From positions 124,001-188,000 of the forward strand of contig NZ_BAABMF010000005.1 in NCBI RefSeq assembly GCF_050402865.1: a stretch of DNA of 64,000 nt, in the 5' to 3' direction. The notes under the pieces were generated by a model. That model worked only from the letters and a program-made list of their open reading frames with translations, was not told where the DNA came from and made no database searches. Position 1 is the stretch's first letter. Every line of letters begins with the position of its first letter. Origin of the DNA: Clostridium_AF sediminicola (GTDB lineage: Bacteria; Bacillota; Clostridia; Clostridiales; Clostridiaceae). Positions 1 to 8,815 of the stretch are shown here, piece after piece. The translations under genes were made by a program, and so were the position numbers.

Positions 1-3
1 AAC

Positions 4-831
4 TTATTTATTTATTTTTTTAATTATCTCTTTATTTATCAATTTTTCGTTAATCATTTTATCATAATCTTCTCTTGAAATATTATTAAATGTTTTAAAC
101 TCATATCCTTTATTTGTGTAGTATTCAATAATCTTAGGAAGTACTTCAACTGTTGTTTTTTTGTAATAAGAGTCATGCATTAACAGTACAATTATATCAC
201 TTTTGAGCTCAATTTTTTCTGTTTGTGTTTTTACATTGTTAAATAATTTATAGCTAGGAATATTCCTTCCTAATGCATCATTTGAACATACATTCCACCC
301 CACGTAATTTATATTATTTTCTTTGAGATACTCAATAATACCATTCATATTATTTTTGTTTGATGCATTATTATGTGTTCCTCCTGGAATTCTGATATAT
401 GAAACAGGGCTTTCTCCAACTATTTTTTTTATACTTTCATTACACTTTTCCAAGTCAACTTTATAATTTTCAACATTTGTAAATATTTTATCGTATTCAT
501 GAGTATAGGTATGTGAGGCAATACACATTCCGCTATCATATAATTTTTTTACTACATCCTCATATTCTTCAGCTTTATTACCAATCACAAAAAAGGTTGC
601 CTTTATATTATATTTATTTAGTATTTTCAATATTTTTTCAGTATTATTAATAGAAGGTCCATCATCAAAAGTAATATATATAGTTTTGTGATTAGATTTT
701 AACTCTCTCTCTTCTTCAAATGTACTCTCAATTAATGGAATAGCATATACACTTTTTACAAAAGGTAATATATCAAATAAATTAATTAACAAAACCAAAA
801 TAATAACTTTTATAACATATTTGTTTTCCAT
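4..831 (-). CDS. Polysaccharide deacetylase (NodB domain), membrane-anchored or secreted
   Basis: Predicted carbohydrate esterase family 4 enzyme that removes acetyl groups from a surface polysaccharide or peptidoglycan. Residues 5-30 form a hydrophobic signal or anchor segment. The NodB domain follows, with TFDDGP at 54-59 (catalytic base and metal Asp), the metal motif SHTYTH at 106-111, RIPGG near 148 and LMHDS near 215. At 275 residues it is complete. The ATG is preceded by AAGGAG five bases upstream. The stop lies at the very edge of the window, so its downstream context is unseen. Family is clear; the substrate (GlcNAc of peptidoglycan or another polymer) is inference. Confidence 0.9.
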   Translation of the reverse strand: MENKYVIKVIILVLLINLFDILPFVKSVYAIPLIESTFEEERELKSNHKTIYITFDDGPSINNTEKILKILNKYNIKATFFVIGNKAEEYEDVVKKLYDSGMCIASHTYTHEYDKIFTNVENYKVDLEKCNESIKKIVGESPVSYIRIPGGTHNNASNKNNMNGIIEYLKENNINYVGWNVCSNDALGRNIPSYKLFNNVKTQTEKIELKSDIIVLLMHDSYYKKTTVEVLPKIIEYYTNKGYEFKTFNNISREDYDKMINEKLINKEIIKKINK

Positions 832-997
832 AATAGCTCCTTCTCTAATGTTAATCCATTTAGTTATAGCATATGTAAAAGTTATTAAATAAAACAGTGT
901 AATTAATTGTAATAAATTTATTATTTACCAAGATCTAAATCATATATCCTTTTTGGAACCACTGAAGGATGAATTTATAAATTTATAATCATAAAAA

Positions 998-1022
998 AAA
1001 CTCAGTAGTGTTAACTGAGTTT
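998..1022 (-). terminator. Intrinsic terminator of the 100-residue membrane protein gene
   Basis: AAACTCAGT and ACTGAGTTT form a 9-bp stem with a 7-base loop. On the minus strand it is followed by a run of T. It lies eight bases after the stop of the small membrane protein gene. Confidence 0.85.
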
Positions 1023-1029
1023 GATTAGT

Positions 1030-1332
1030 CTAAATATGTGGATATAATTGAATAAATTTGAATCCTACTAATAAAATACCCATGTAAATTATTGAAAAAA
1101 ACCAGAAAATTATATTTTGTCCAATTTTATTTTTAATTCCTTTTGATTTATTATATATAATTTTTATAATTGATATTATCAAAGCAATACCTATTAGTAT
1201 CATTGATGCTAGACTACCTGCCATCATTCTACTGGAATTTCCGCCACCAACTGATTCATATATTAAATACACAGTCACAAATTGAACAATAAGTGCAGCA
1301 AATACAAAATACATAGGTCTTATTCTCTTCAT
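1030..1332 (-). CDS. Small membrane protein of unknown function
   Basis: A 100-residue protein with three predicted membrane segments (about 8-27, 38-59 and 73-96) separated by a short Gly/Ser/Met loop and a Lys-rich loop. I do not recognise the family. The ATG follows a GGGGGA-type ribosome site, and an intrinsic terminator lies just after the stop, so it is probably a real monocistronic gene. Function unknown. Confidence 0.65.
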   Translation of the reverse strand: MKRIRPMYFVFAALIVQFVTVYLIYESVGGGNSSRMMAGSLASMILIGIALIISIIKIIYNKSKGIKNKIGQNIIFWFFSIIYMGILLVGFKFIQLYPHI

Positions 1333-1542
1333 ATAAATCCCCCAATTCTAGTGCTTCGTTGTGTTTAACTAAATCTCAATAATATTATAACATATAATAT
1401 AGAAACTTAAATATGAATATATGACAAAAAATGATTCTATTCAAATACTTTAACAAATGCTTTAACAAAATCTTCATTTTATTTCACAAAAAACATTTAA
1501 TGATTTATTATAATATTACATAGAATAATAAGGAGGTTTTTT

Positions 1543-2274
1543 ATGAGTAAAATTGCAGCTGCATTTTTCGACATCGATGGTACTTTATATAGAGAAGGAT
1601 TAATTACAGAAATTTTTAAAAAGCTGATAAAATCTGAAATCATTGATAGTGAAAGGTGGTATAACGAAGTTAGAGATCATTATATAAAATGGGATAAAAG
1701 AATAGGTAACTATGATAATTATTTATTAAAAATGGCTGAAATCTATGTAGAAGCTATAAAAGGACTTCATAAAACTCAGGTTGATTTTATAGCTAAAAAA
1801 GTCATAGACCAAAAAGGTGATAGAGTTTATACCTATACAAGAGATAAAATAAATTGGCATAAATCTCAAGGTCATAAAGTAATAACAATTTCAGGAAGTC
1901 CTAATGAATTAGTAAAAGAAATGTCAATTAAATTTGGATTTGATGATTTTATTGGTACCAAATATCTCATGGACGATAACAAAATTTACACTGGTAATGT
2001 ATTACCAATGTGGGATAGCGAAAGCAAAAAAAATGCTATTAACTTTTTTGTGCAAAAATATAATATAGATTTAACAAAAAGTTATGCTTATGGTGACACT
2101 GCTGGGGACTTTGGAATGTTAAGTATGGTAAATAACCCAACAGCAATTAATCCTACAAGAGAATTACTAACTAAAATATCTAACCATGTTGAACTAGCTA
2201 AAAATATCAAAATTGTTGTGGAAAGAAAAGATGTTATTTACAATTTAAATATTACTAGTGTTCATTTGGTCTAG
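1543..2274 (+). CDS. HAD-superfamily hydrolase, subfamily IB (phosphoserine phosphatase-like)
   Basis: Predicted phosphatase of the haloacid dehalogenase superfamily. The nucleophile motif DIDGT is near the N terminus (residues 10-14), motif II is ITISGS (about 125), and the metal motif GDTAGDFGM is near 187. The spacing and the helical cap between motifs I and II fit subfamily IB, which includes SerB-like and phosphocholine/phosphoserine phosphatases. Length 243 residues, usual for the group. AGGAGG lies seven bases before the ATG. The gene precedes galU by about 58 bases on the same strand and may be cotranscribed. The substrate cannot be told from sequence. Confidence 0.85.
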   Translation: MSKIAAAFFDIDGTLYREGLITEIFKKLIKSEIIDSERWYNEVRDHYIKWDKRIGNYDNYLLKMAEIYVEAIKGLHKTQVDFIAKKVIDQKGDRVYTYTRDKINWHKSQGHKVITISGSPNELVKEMSIKFGFDDFIGTKYLMDDNKIYTGNVLPMWDSESKKNAINFFVQKYNIDLTKSYAYGDTAGDFGMLSMVNNPTAINPTRELLTKISNHVELAKNIKIVVERKDVIYNLNITSVHLV

Positions 2275-2332
2275 ATAGATTAACAATAAAAAGTTAGAGT
2301 TTTAAAAATTACTAAAAAAGGTGGTCTTACAA

Positions 2333-3244
2333 ATGAGTGTCAAAAAAGCTATTATACCTGCTGCAGGTTTAGGAACAAGATTCCTACCTGCTACAAAAGC
2401 ACAACCAAAAGAAATGCTACCTATAGTAGACAAACCAACAATTCAGTATATCATTGAAGAAGCTGTATCTTCAGGTATTGAAGAAATTCTCATAATAACT
2501 GGAAGAAATAAAAGAGCCATAGAAGATCATTTTGATAAATCCGTCGAACTTGAACTACAGCTACAAGAAAAAGACAAAACTGAAATGTTAGAAATGGTTA
2601 GAAAAATTTCTAATATGGTTGATATACATTACATAAGACAAAAGGAGCCTAAAGGTTTAGGGCATGCAATTTTATGTGCTAAGACGTTTGTTGGAAATGA
2701 ACCTTTTGCTGTAATGCTTGGTGATGATGTAGTAGATAATGACCCGCCTTGCTTAAGACAACTTATAGATTGCTTTGATGAATATAAAACAACGATATTA
2801 GGTATTCAACCCGTACCTGAAGAAAATGTATCAAAATACGGTATAGTGGATGGAATAAATATTGAGGATGGAGTTTATAAAGTAAAAGATTTAGTAGAAA
2901 AACCAAGTACTGAAGAATCACCATCAAACATTGCAATCTTGGGTAGATATATAATAACCCCCGCCATATTTGATATACTACAACATACTAAACCAGGCAA
3001 AGGTGGGGAAATTCAACTCACAGATGCCTTAAAAGAATTAATTACTCACGAAGCTATGTATGCATATAACTTCAAAGGTAGAAGATATGATGTAGGAAAT
3101 AAATTAGATTTTTTAAAAGCTTCGATTGAATTTGCTCTTAAAAAAGAAGAATTACGCGACCCATTTATTGAATATTTAACAAGTTTAAATACAAATCCTG
3201 TTTTTGAAAAATATTATAAAATATATGAGGAAAATAAACTATAA
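2333..3244 (+). CDS. galU: UTP-glucose-1-phosphate uridylyltransferase
   Basis: Makes UDP-glucose from UTP and glucose-1-phosphate for glycolipid, teichoic acid and capsule synthesis; cytosolic. The N terminus has the nucleotidyltransferase signature AAGLGTRFLPATKAQPKEML, with the GalU-typical DKPTIQYIIEEAV next and the conserved VEKP and GGEIQLTDAL regions further on. I choose the ATG at 2333 (303 residues): AAGGTGG at 2318-2324 is eight bases upstream, while the GTG at 2321 lies inside that ribosome site. A strong terminator follows the stop. Confidence 0.95.
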   Translation: MSVKKAIIPAAGLGTRFLPATKAQPKEMLPIVDKPTIQYIIEEAVSSGIEEILIITGRNKRAIEDHFDKSVELELQLQEKDKTEMLEMVRKISNMVDIHYIRQKEPKGLGHAILCAKTFVGNEPFAVMLGDDVVDNDPPCLRQLIDCFDEYKTTILGIQPVPEENVSKYGIVDGINIEDGVYKVKDLVEKPSTEESPSNIAILGRYIITPAIFDILQHTKPGKGGEIQLTDALKELITHEAMYAYNFKGRRYDVGNKLDFLKASIEFALKKEELRDPFIEYLTSLNTNPVFEKYYKIYEENKL

Positions 3245-3268
3245 AATGCGAAGCTTGCTTCGCATTTT
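3243..3268 (+). terminator. Intrinsic terminator after galU, probably bidirectional
   Basis: Perfect 11-bp stem AAAATGCGAAG / CTTCGCATTTT with a four-base loop, then GTTTTT on the plus strand. It sits between the convergent galU and ferredoxin genes and has A-runs on the other side, so it may serve both. Confidence 0.9.
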
Positions 3269-3272
3269 GTTT

Positions 3273-3470
3273 TTATTTCATACTAATAGCTTTATGTGGA
3301 CAAAAGTCAATACATTTTTTACATCCAATGCATTTATCCTTTTCTACAGAATACACTTCACTTGAAAACATACCACCTTTTCTACTAATAGCTTTAACTG
3401 GACAAACTCTTTTAGCTGCACAAAATGGTGATTTATCACATTTATTCGGATTAATATATGCTTTTTTCAT
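3273..3470 (-). CDS. 4Fe-4S ferredoxin-like protein, 65 residues
   Basis: Small electron carrier. The C-terminal half has a classic 4Fe-4S motif, CIGCKKCIDFCP, in the CxxCxxCxxxCP pattern. The N-terminal half has CDKSPFCAAKRVCP, whose cysteines are spaced five and five rather than two and two, so the first cluster site is atypical. AGGAGG lies seven bases before the ATG. The stop abuts the terminator shared with galU. No redox partner gene is adjacent. Similar short proteins occur widely in clostridia; function is inferred only from the motifs. Confidence 0.85.
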   Translation of the reverse strand: MKKAYINPNKCDKSPFCAAKRVCPVKAISRKGGMFSSEVYSVEKDKCIGCKKCIDFCPHKAISMK

Positions 3471-3609
3471 TCTGATTACCTCCTATGATTAAATCATAAT
3501 AAAATCGTACTATTCGATATACCCCTATATGGTATATTAAGATTATAATATATTTTCATAAATTAATCAAGGTAGATTTTTATTTTACAAAAACAAAAAC
3601 AAAAACAAA

Positions 3610-3633
3610 AACTGATAACATATGTTATCAGTT
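3610..3633 (-). terminator. Intrinsic terminator after the L,D-transpeptidase gene
   Basis: Perfect 12-bp inverted repeat AACTGATAACAT / ATGTTATCAGTT, 16 bases after the stop on the minus strand. It is followed there by repeated TTTTTG units, which read as AAAAAC repeats at 3587-3612 on the plus strand. Confidence 0.85.
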
Positions 3634-3648
3634 AATTTTTAAATTTGA

Positions 3649-4677
3649 TTAATAAGACCAAACCTTTGTACCAATGGGAATGTTATCATAAATGAATTTT
3701 GCATCTTCAATTGCAAGTCTAACACAACCATGGGACACAGCTACCCCCAACGTGGGAACTTGAATGTTCCCTTTATTGTCTAGTAATACTGTATGGAATA
3801 AATAATCACCATGAAATCCAGAATAATATTTACATATAGTATTTTTAGATACTCTAAACATAGAACCTTTACATTGAATTTTATAGAAACCTTTTACCGT
3901 AGGAGTTGATGCCTTTCCTGTGGCACATCGCATTGAACGAATCAATTTCCAATGTTCAGCATATCCACTAAAAATATTAACCATTTGTCTTTTTGAATCT
4001 ATTGTAATTGTATAGCTAGTACTGCTTGACAATCCATTTCCATTTACTATTGATTCCAATGATTCATCCGATAACCAAATTCCATTACTACTTAAATAAT
4101 ACCATTTTTCTCCATAGTTAATCCATCCTGTAGATATTCTTCCATTAGAATTTAAATAATACCATCTATTTAATGAATCCTGAGCCCATCCATTTGTTAT
4201 CATAACTCCATTATCATCTAAGTAGTACCACCGTTCTGATGAATCTTGAATCCATGTGTTTATCTCCTTAACTCCATTTTCATCTAAATGATACCATTGA
4301 TTTTCCTTATCTTGAATCCAAGAATTAGTTTTAATAGTTCCTGTTGACCCTAGATAGTACCATCTATTTGAAGTATCTTGAACCCATTGATTTGTTTTCA
4401 TTGCACCATACTCATCTAAGTAGTACCACCGTTTTGATGAATCTTGTGCCCAATCATTTGTTTTCATAACTCCATTTTCATCTAAATAATACCATCTATT
4501 TGCTGTGTCTTGTGCCCAAATATTTCTTTGTAATATTCCATCCTTATAATATTCCCATGTTTGTCCACTTTGATTCCATCCATTTACCATATCAGCGTTT
4601 ACTCTAGAAACCATTAAACTACTTGTAATAATTATAACTCCTAATAAAATAGATATAAATTTTTTATGTAACAACAA
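3649..4677 (-). CDS. L,D-transpeptidase with eight choline-binding repeats
   Basis: Secreted wall enzyme expected to make 3-3 peptidoglycan cross-links or attach proteins. Residues 1-29 are a signal peptide. Residues about 32-205 hold eight repeats of the WYYLDENGVMKTN type that bind phosphocholine on teichoic acid. The C-terminal YkuD domain (about 220-342) ends with the active-site motif SHGCVRL, nucleophile Cys near 318, with an upstream GFHGD. Start is TTG with AAGGGG six bases upstream, a pattern shared by other choline-binding genes here. Monocistronic between an intrinsic terminator and a repeat element. The fusion to choline-binding rather than LysM or SH3 repeats fits the phosphocholine genes at 6.2-10.4 kb. 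Confidence 0.93.
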   Translation of the reverse strand: MLLHKKFISILLGVIIITSSLMVSRVNADMVNGWNQSGQTWEYYKDGILQRNIWAQDTANRWYYLDENGVMKTNDWAQDSSKRWYYLDEYGAMKTNQWVQDTSNRWYYLGSTGTIKTNSWIQDKENQWYHLDENGVKEINTWIQDSSERWYYLDDNGVMITNGWAQDSLNRWYYLNSNGRISTGWINYGEKWYYLSSNGIWLSDESLESIVNGNGLSSSTSYTITIDSKRQMVNIFSGYAEHWKLIRSMRCATGKASTPTVKGFYKIQCKGSMFRVSKNTICKYYSGFHGDYLFHTVLLDNKGNIQVPTLGVAVSHGCVRLAIEDAKFIYDNIPIGTKVWSY

Positions 4678-4820
4678 TATTCGCCCCTTTACCTTATTGA
4701 TAAATGTAATTTTCTTACATAAAATATTATATCATACTTTTCTATATATGGCATATATTGTAAATGTTTTTTTATGAAAAACTCTCTTTTAAAATAGTGT
4801 TGATATTAATTTAAAAATTC

Positions 4821-4950
4821 ACAATTGAAATAAAATGCGAACTAAAATAGTGACAAGTTAAGGTATCCACAACTTGTCACTTATCACTTGTAACTTATCA
4901 CTATAAATTTCCAAGCGTTTTTCTTCGAAATTTATAATTATTGTTCACGA
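4821..4950. repeat. Heptad-repeat palindromic element, copy A (internally deleted)
   Basis: Short form of an interspersed element also at 25803, 60861 and 62484. It contains tandem 7-bp units ACTTGTC, ACTTATC, ACTTGTA, ACTTATC at 4871-4898, flanked by arms (AATTGAAATAAAATGCGAAC on one side, AATTTATAATTATTG on the other) that also flank the 62.5-kb copy in inverted order. Compared with that copy, about 150 bases carrying four hairpins are missing, and the junction falls at an AAGGT present at both ends of the missing part. It fills most of the 345-base gap between the L,D-transpeptidase and LCP genes. Confidence 0.8.
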
Positions 4951-4990
4951 AATCAAAAACTACTTAAAATAAAGCATAAAATAAAAAAAA

Positions 4991-5013
4991 CTGATAGCTA
5001 TGCCATCAGTTTT
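4991..5013 (-). terminator. Intrinsic terminator after the LCP gene
   Basis: CTGATAGC and GCCATCAG pair with one mismatch around a short loop. On the minus strand the stem is followed by a T-run (AAAAAAAA at 4983-4990 on plus). It lies about ten bases after the stop codon. Confidence 0.8.
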
Positions 5014-5022
5014 ATATAATCT

Positions 5023-6036
5023 TTATTTAGTTTCTTCCTTTGGTGGTTTTACATCCTCATAAATATATTTAAAAATTTGTTCAGTTGTTTTTTCTATATC
5101 AGTTTGTAGATAGTATATTCCATTAATTTTTTTGCTTACAGCATTACTATCAATAGGGAATCTTTCTGTATCTATATTAGATATATCTGATTGTAAAGCA
5201 TCTACTCCTACAGAAATCATATCAGTTACATCCATATTAGTTGTAACATACTTAGCAAGTTCAGGAACTACTGATATAAACTTAGCCTTGCTCATAGTTG
5301 AAATTTTATTTAATAACCCTGACAACACTTCTCTTTGTCTTTCTGTTCTTTTGAAATCTCCACCATTGGTATACCTAATTCTAGTATATGCAACTGCTTG
5401 TTGTCCATTTAAAGTTTGAGTACCTGTTTTCTTAATATATTTTGCTTTACTCTTAGAATCTTGTGCCAAACACTTGATATAATTGTTAATATATTTTAAT
5501 TCCGCGCTTGATATATCTAATGTAACTCCACCTAATGCATCAATTATCTTTTGTAAATTATAAAAATTAACTGAAGCAAAATTCTTTATATCTAAATTAA
5601 AGTTTTTATTTATCGTTGAAACTGCAAGTTGTGGCCCTCCATATGCATATGCATGATTTATTTTATCTTTCCCATGCCCCTTTATATCTACATATGTATC
5701 TCTCATTATTGATGATAATTTAATTTTATCATGATCTTTATCAATTGAAACAATCATTATGGCATCAGAACGACCTTTTACACCACTTACGCTCCTAGTA
5801 TCTATTCCAAAAAAAGCAAAATTTGTAACATTATATTCTTTCACTTTTTCTTCTACATCTTCATGTATTTCAAGATCTTCTTTCTTTTCAGATATTTCAA
5901 CCTTGTCCATGCCACTTACAACACTATTTAATTTAGCTACTATTACCCCTGCTGCACCTGCACCTAAGAGAACTAATATAATTAAAATAGAAAGTAGTAC
6001 TTTTTTCGCGCTATTCTCCTTTTTTTTTCTTGCCAT
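5023..6036 (-). CDS. LytR-CpsA-Psr (LCP) family wall polymer ligase
   Basis: Predicted transferase that attaches teichoic acid or capsular polymer from its undecaprenyl-phosphate carrier to peptidoglycan, outside the membrane. Lys-rich cytosolic start, one membrane segment (about 12-34), then the LCP domain with FFGIDTRS, RSDAIMIVS, MRDTYVDI and DFKRTERQREVL, whose Asp and Arg residues bind the pyrophosphate. Length 337 residues is normal. Start ATG has GGAG eight bases upstream. It is divergent from the choline gene unit, sharing a 207-base regulatory gap, so it may handle the choline-bearing polymer; that link is inference. Confidence 0.92.
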   Translation of the reverse strand: MARKKKENSAKKVLLSILIILVLLGAGAAGVIVAKLNSVVSGMDKVEISEKKEDLEIHEDVEEKVKEYNVTNFAFFGIDTRSVSGVKGRSDAIMIVSIDKDHDKIKLSSIMRDTYVDIKGHGKDKINHAYAYGGPQLAVSTINKNFNLDIKNFASVNFYNLQKIIDALGGVTLDISSAELKYINNYIKCLAQDSKSKAKYIKKTGTQTLNGQQAVAYTRIRYTNGGDFKRTERQREVLSGLLNKISTMSKAKFISVVPELAKYVTTNMDVTDMISVGVDALQSDISNIDTERFPIDSNAVSKKINGIYYLQTDIEKTTEQIFKYIYEDVKPPKEETK

Positions 6037-6207
6037 TTTATTTACTCCCTTGTATAATATTGTGATATTTTATCATTTACATCTTGTTTATTATACCCTT
6101 ATATTTTACAAAAATAAAGGTCGTTTACAAAAAATTAAGTTTTAGATTATTAAAATTATGGGTGATTTTACTTTATCTTTTTATAAATATATGATAAAAT
6201 GTTTCAG

Positions 6208-6224
6208 TGTTCAAATTTTGAACA
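6208..6224. promoter_or_regulatory. Perfect palindromic operator before the choline gene unit
   Basis: TGTTCAAA-T-TTTGAACA is a perfect 8-bp inverted repeat around one base, 19 bases upstream of the ATG at 6244. A possible promoter precedes it (TTTACT and TATGAT, 17 bases apart, ending near 6195), placing the palindrome near the transcription start, a typical repressor position. The first gene product begins with a winged-helix domain, so autoregulation is likely. Ligand and regulator are inferred. Confidence 0.6.
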
Positions 6225-6243
6225 TTAAGAGGGAGGATTAAAA

Positions 6244-8100
6244 ATGGACGATAAAGAAATAAAAATACTTGAGTTATTAAATGCTAATAATAATTTAAGT
6301 CAAAGAGATATATCAAGTTCAACAGGGCTATCACTAGGAACAGTAAATTCAAAATTAAAAAATTTAATCGAAAAAGAGTATTTATCTTATGATAAAACTA
6401 ATAATAAAACTTTATATACATTAACTAAATTAGGTTTTAAACTGATTGAAGAAAAATTAAAGATTTCAAAAAATAGAAAATTAGAACTTCACCAAAAGTC
6501 TTTTAAAACAGTTTCTCAAGCTGTAATTCTTGCTGCAGGTAAAGTATCTGACTTTGATAAGCCTATAGGCTTTCTAGAATTTGAAGATATTTCTTTAATA
6601 GAAAGAACTATAGACCAACTATTCTTACATAATATTGATAATGTTGTTATTATCACTGGTTATCAAAATAAATATTTTGATAAATTCGTCAAAGATAAGA
6701 GAATCAAACTTGTTTATAACGATAGATTTAAATGGACAGGAACAATGCACTCTCTTTCATTAGCATCACTCCATATAGACGATGATTTTTTATTAATTGA
6801 AAATGATATACTTTTCGAAGAAAGGACCTTAAAGCACTTACTCCAAAATGAAAATAGAGATTGTATTTTAATTACTAACGAAAGTGGTTCTGGTGACGAA
6901 GCTTTTGTAGAAATCAGAAATGGCTTTCTATATAAAATGAGTAAAGATATTCATCAATTCAATAAAATTGATGGGGAAATGATTGGAATTTCTAAAATTT
7001 CTTTTGCTGTATATAACTTAATGCTTGAGGAATTCCAAAACAATAGGAATCCATATTTGAACTATGAGTATCTATTAATGGATATTGGTAGAAATTACAA
7101 TATCGGTTTTACAAAAATCGACGATTTAGTATGGGCTGAAATAGATAATTTAGAACAATACATAAATGTTAAAAATCATATTTTCCCAAAAATGAAAAGG
7201 AAAGAATTAAAAATAAGAGTTGATAACATCAAAACTATAGTTAGCGAATCATTAAACTTAGATAAAGCTAAAATTAAAAATATACAACCTATTGGTGGTA
7301 TGACGAACAAGAATTTTAAAATTTCCATAAACGATGAAAGCTTTGTTTTAAGACTCCCAGGGTATGGAACAGATGAAATGATTTCTAGAAAAAATGAATT
7401 TAAAAACTCTGCATATGCTCATACTTACGGTTTTGATACTGAAGTAATGTATTTTAATGAAACAAGTGGAATAAAAATATCTAGATTTGTTGAAAATGCA
7501 GAAACATTAAACGGTAGTACAGCAAAAAAAGAAGACAATATGAAGTTAGTAGCTAACATACTGAAACAACTCCATACATCAGAAATAGTTTTTGAAAATA
7601 AATTTGATGTTTTTCATTTGATAAATATCTATGAAAGTTTACTAAAGAAGTATAACGGTAAAAACTTTGAAGATTATGAAATTATAAAAGAAAAAGTATT
7701 TAAGCTAAAAGATTATATTTTTGATTTAAATGTACCTGAAGTACCTTGTCACAATGATACAGTTCCTGAAAACTTTATTAAAAATGGTGATGATAAAATA
7801 TTTTTAATAGACTGGGAATATAGCGGTATGAATGATCCTATGTGGGATTTAGCAGCGCATTCACTTGAATGTGATTTTTCTCAAGATGAAGAAGAACTAT
7901 TCCTAAAAATATATTTTGATGGGGAATATGATACAAGTACTAATATAAGACTACTTATCAATAAAATACTTCAAGACTTCTTGTGGGCATTGTGGACAAA
8001 TATTAAAGAAGCAAAGGGAGATGACTTTGGTACATATGGATATGATCGATATGTAAGAGTTAAAGAAAATTTAAAAATATTATTCAAAAAATATATATAA
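6244..8100 (+). CDS. Winged-helix / nucleotidyltransferase / choline kinase three-domain fusion (LicA-like)
   Basis: A 618-residue protein with three parts. Residues 1-75 are a winged helix resembling MarR-type DNA-binding domains. Residues about 90-325 are a nucleotidyltransferase (AVILAAGK start, ENDILF metal region), but the usual GxGTRL loop is replaced by KVSDFDKPIG, so it differs from LicC and may use another substrate or be regulatory. Residues about 335-618 are a LicA/choline-ethanolamine kinase domain with the Brenner motif CHNDTVPENF at 502-511 and the metal motif IDWEYSG at 522. GGAGG lies before the ATG. First gene of a tight three-gene unit with licC and a BCCT carrier. Expected role: phosphorylate imported choline and possibly control the unit. 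Confidence 0.88.
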   Translation: MDDKEIKILELLNANNNLSQRDISSSTGLSLGTVNSKLKNLIEKEYLSYDKTNNKTLYTLTKLGFKLIEEKLKISKNRKLELHQKSFKTVSQAVILAAGKVSDFDKPIGFLEFEDISLIERTIDQLFLHNIDNVVIITGYQNKYFDKFVKDKRIKLVYNDRFKWTGTMHSLSLASLHIDDDFLLIENDILFEERTLKHLLQNENRDCILITNESGSGDEAFVEIRNGFLYKMSKDIHQFNKIDGEMIGISKISFAVYNLMLEEFQNNRNPYLNYEYLLMDIGRNYNIGFTKIDDLVWAEIDNLEQYINVKNHIFPKMKRKELKIRVDNIKTIVSESLNLDKAKIKNIQPIGGMTNKNFKISINDESFVLRLPGYGTDEMISRKNEFKNSAYAHTYGFDTEVMYFNETSGIKISRFVENAETLNGSTAKKEDNMKLVANILKQLHTSEIVFENKFDVFHLINIYESLLKKYNGKNFEDYEIIKEKVFKLKDYIFDLNVPEVPCHNDTVPENFIKNGDDKIFLIDWEYSGMNDPMWDLAAHSLECDFSQDEEELFLKIYFDGEYDTSTNIRLLINKILQDFLWALWTNIKEAKGDDFGTYGYDRYVRVKENLKILFKKYI

Positions 8101-8124
8101 ATAAATATTGGAAAGAGTGATTTT

Positions 8125-8811
8125 ATGAGAGCAATATTATTAGCTGCAGGTATGGGGACTAGGCTAAGACCTATAACAAATGAAACCCCAAAATCATTAA
8201 TTAAAGTTAACGGAAAACCATTATTAGAACGTCAGGTTGAATTTTTAAATGAAATCGGTATTGAAGAAATAATTGTATTAACTGGATATTTAGCAGAAAA
8301 ATTTGACTATTTAAAAGAAAAATACAATGTAAAATTAGTCTACAATGATAAATATAATGTCTATAATAATATTTACTCAATGTACCTTGTTCGCGAGTAT
8401 TTAGAAGATTGTTATGTTATCGATGCTGATACCTATTTAAGTAGAAATTTCTTAAAGAAAGAATTAAAAGTTTCAACTTATTTTTCTGGTAAAAAGAAAG
8501 ACTTTCAAAATGAATGGTCTTTACATTTTGATGTGAAAGAAAGAGTAAATGATATTGTAACTTCAAGTGGCGATGGCTATATTATGTCCGGTGTGTCTTA
8601 CTGGAATAATGAGGACGGTAAATTTATAAAAACTAAATTAGAAGAAGCTTTAGAAAGTGATAATTGGCAAAACTTATATTGGGATAATATTGTTAAAGAT
8701 AATCTTTCAAAAGTGTATGTTGAAATGCAAAAAATAAAATCCAATGATTGGTTTGAAATTGATTCATTAGAAGATTTAAAAAAACTCGAAGAAATATTAA
8801 AAGGAGAATAA
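8125..8811 (+). CDS. licC: Phosphocholine cytidylyltransferase (LicC-like)
   Basis: Activates phosphocholine with CTP to CDP-choline, the donor for decorating teichoic acid. Full nucleotidyltransferase signature LAAGMGTRLRPITNETPKSL at residues 6-25, with NVYNNIYSMY and the metal region VIDADTYL following, as in pneumococcal LicC; 228 residues matches that family (about 229). It starts 24 bases after the kinase fusion and ends four bases before the BCCT gene, so all three are cotranscribed. Together with the choline kinase and transporter it supplies the ligand for the choline-binding proteins in this window. Confidence 0.88.
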   Translation: MRAILLAAGMGTRLRPITNETPKSLIKVNGKPLLERQVEFLNEIGIEEIIVLTGYLAEKFDYLKEKYNVKLVYNDKYNVYNNIYSMYLVREYLEDCYVIDADTYLSRNFLKKELKVSTYFSGKKKDFQNEWSLHFDVKERVNDIVTSSGDGYIMSGVSYWNNEDGKFIKTKLEEALESDNWQNLYWDNIVKDNLSKVYVEMQKIKSNDWFEIDSLEDLKKLEEILKGE

Positions 8812-8815
8812 TAAA

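Noticed and set aside
3587..3612. AAAAAC microsatellite (about four units)
   Set aside because: It reads as the T-rich tail of a terminator on the minus strand; no further meaning seen.
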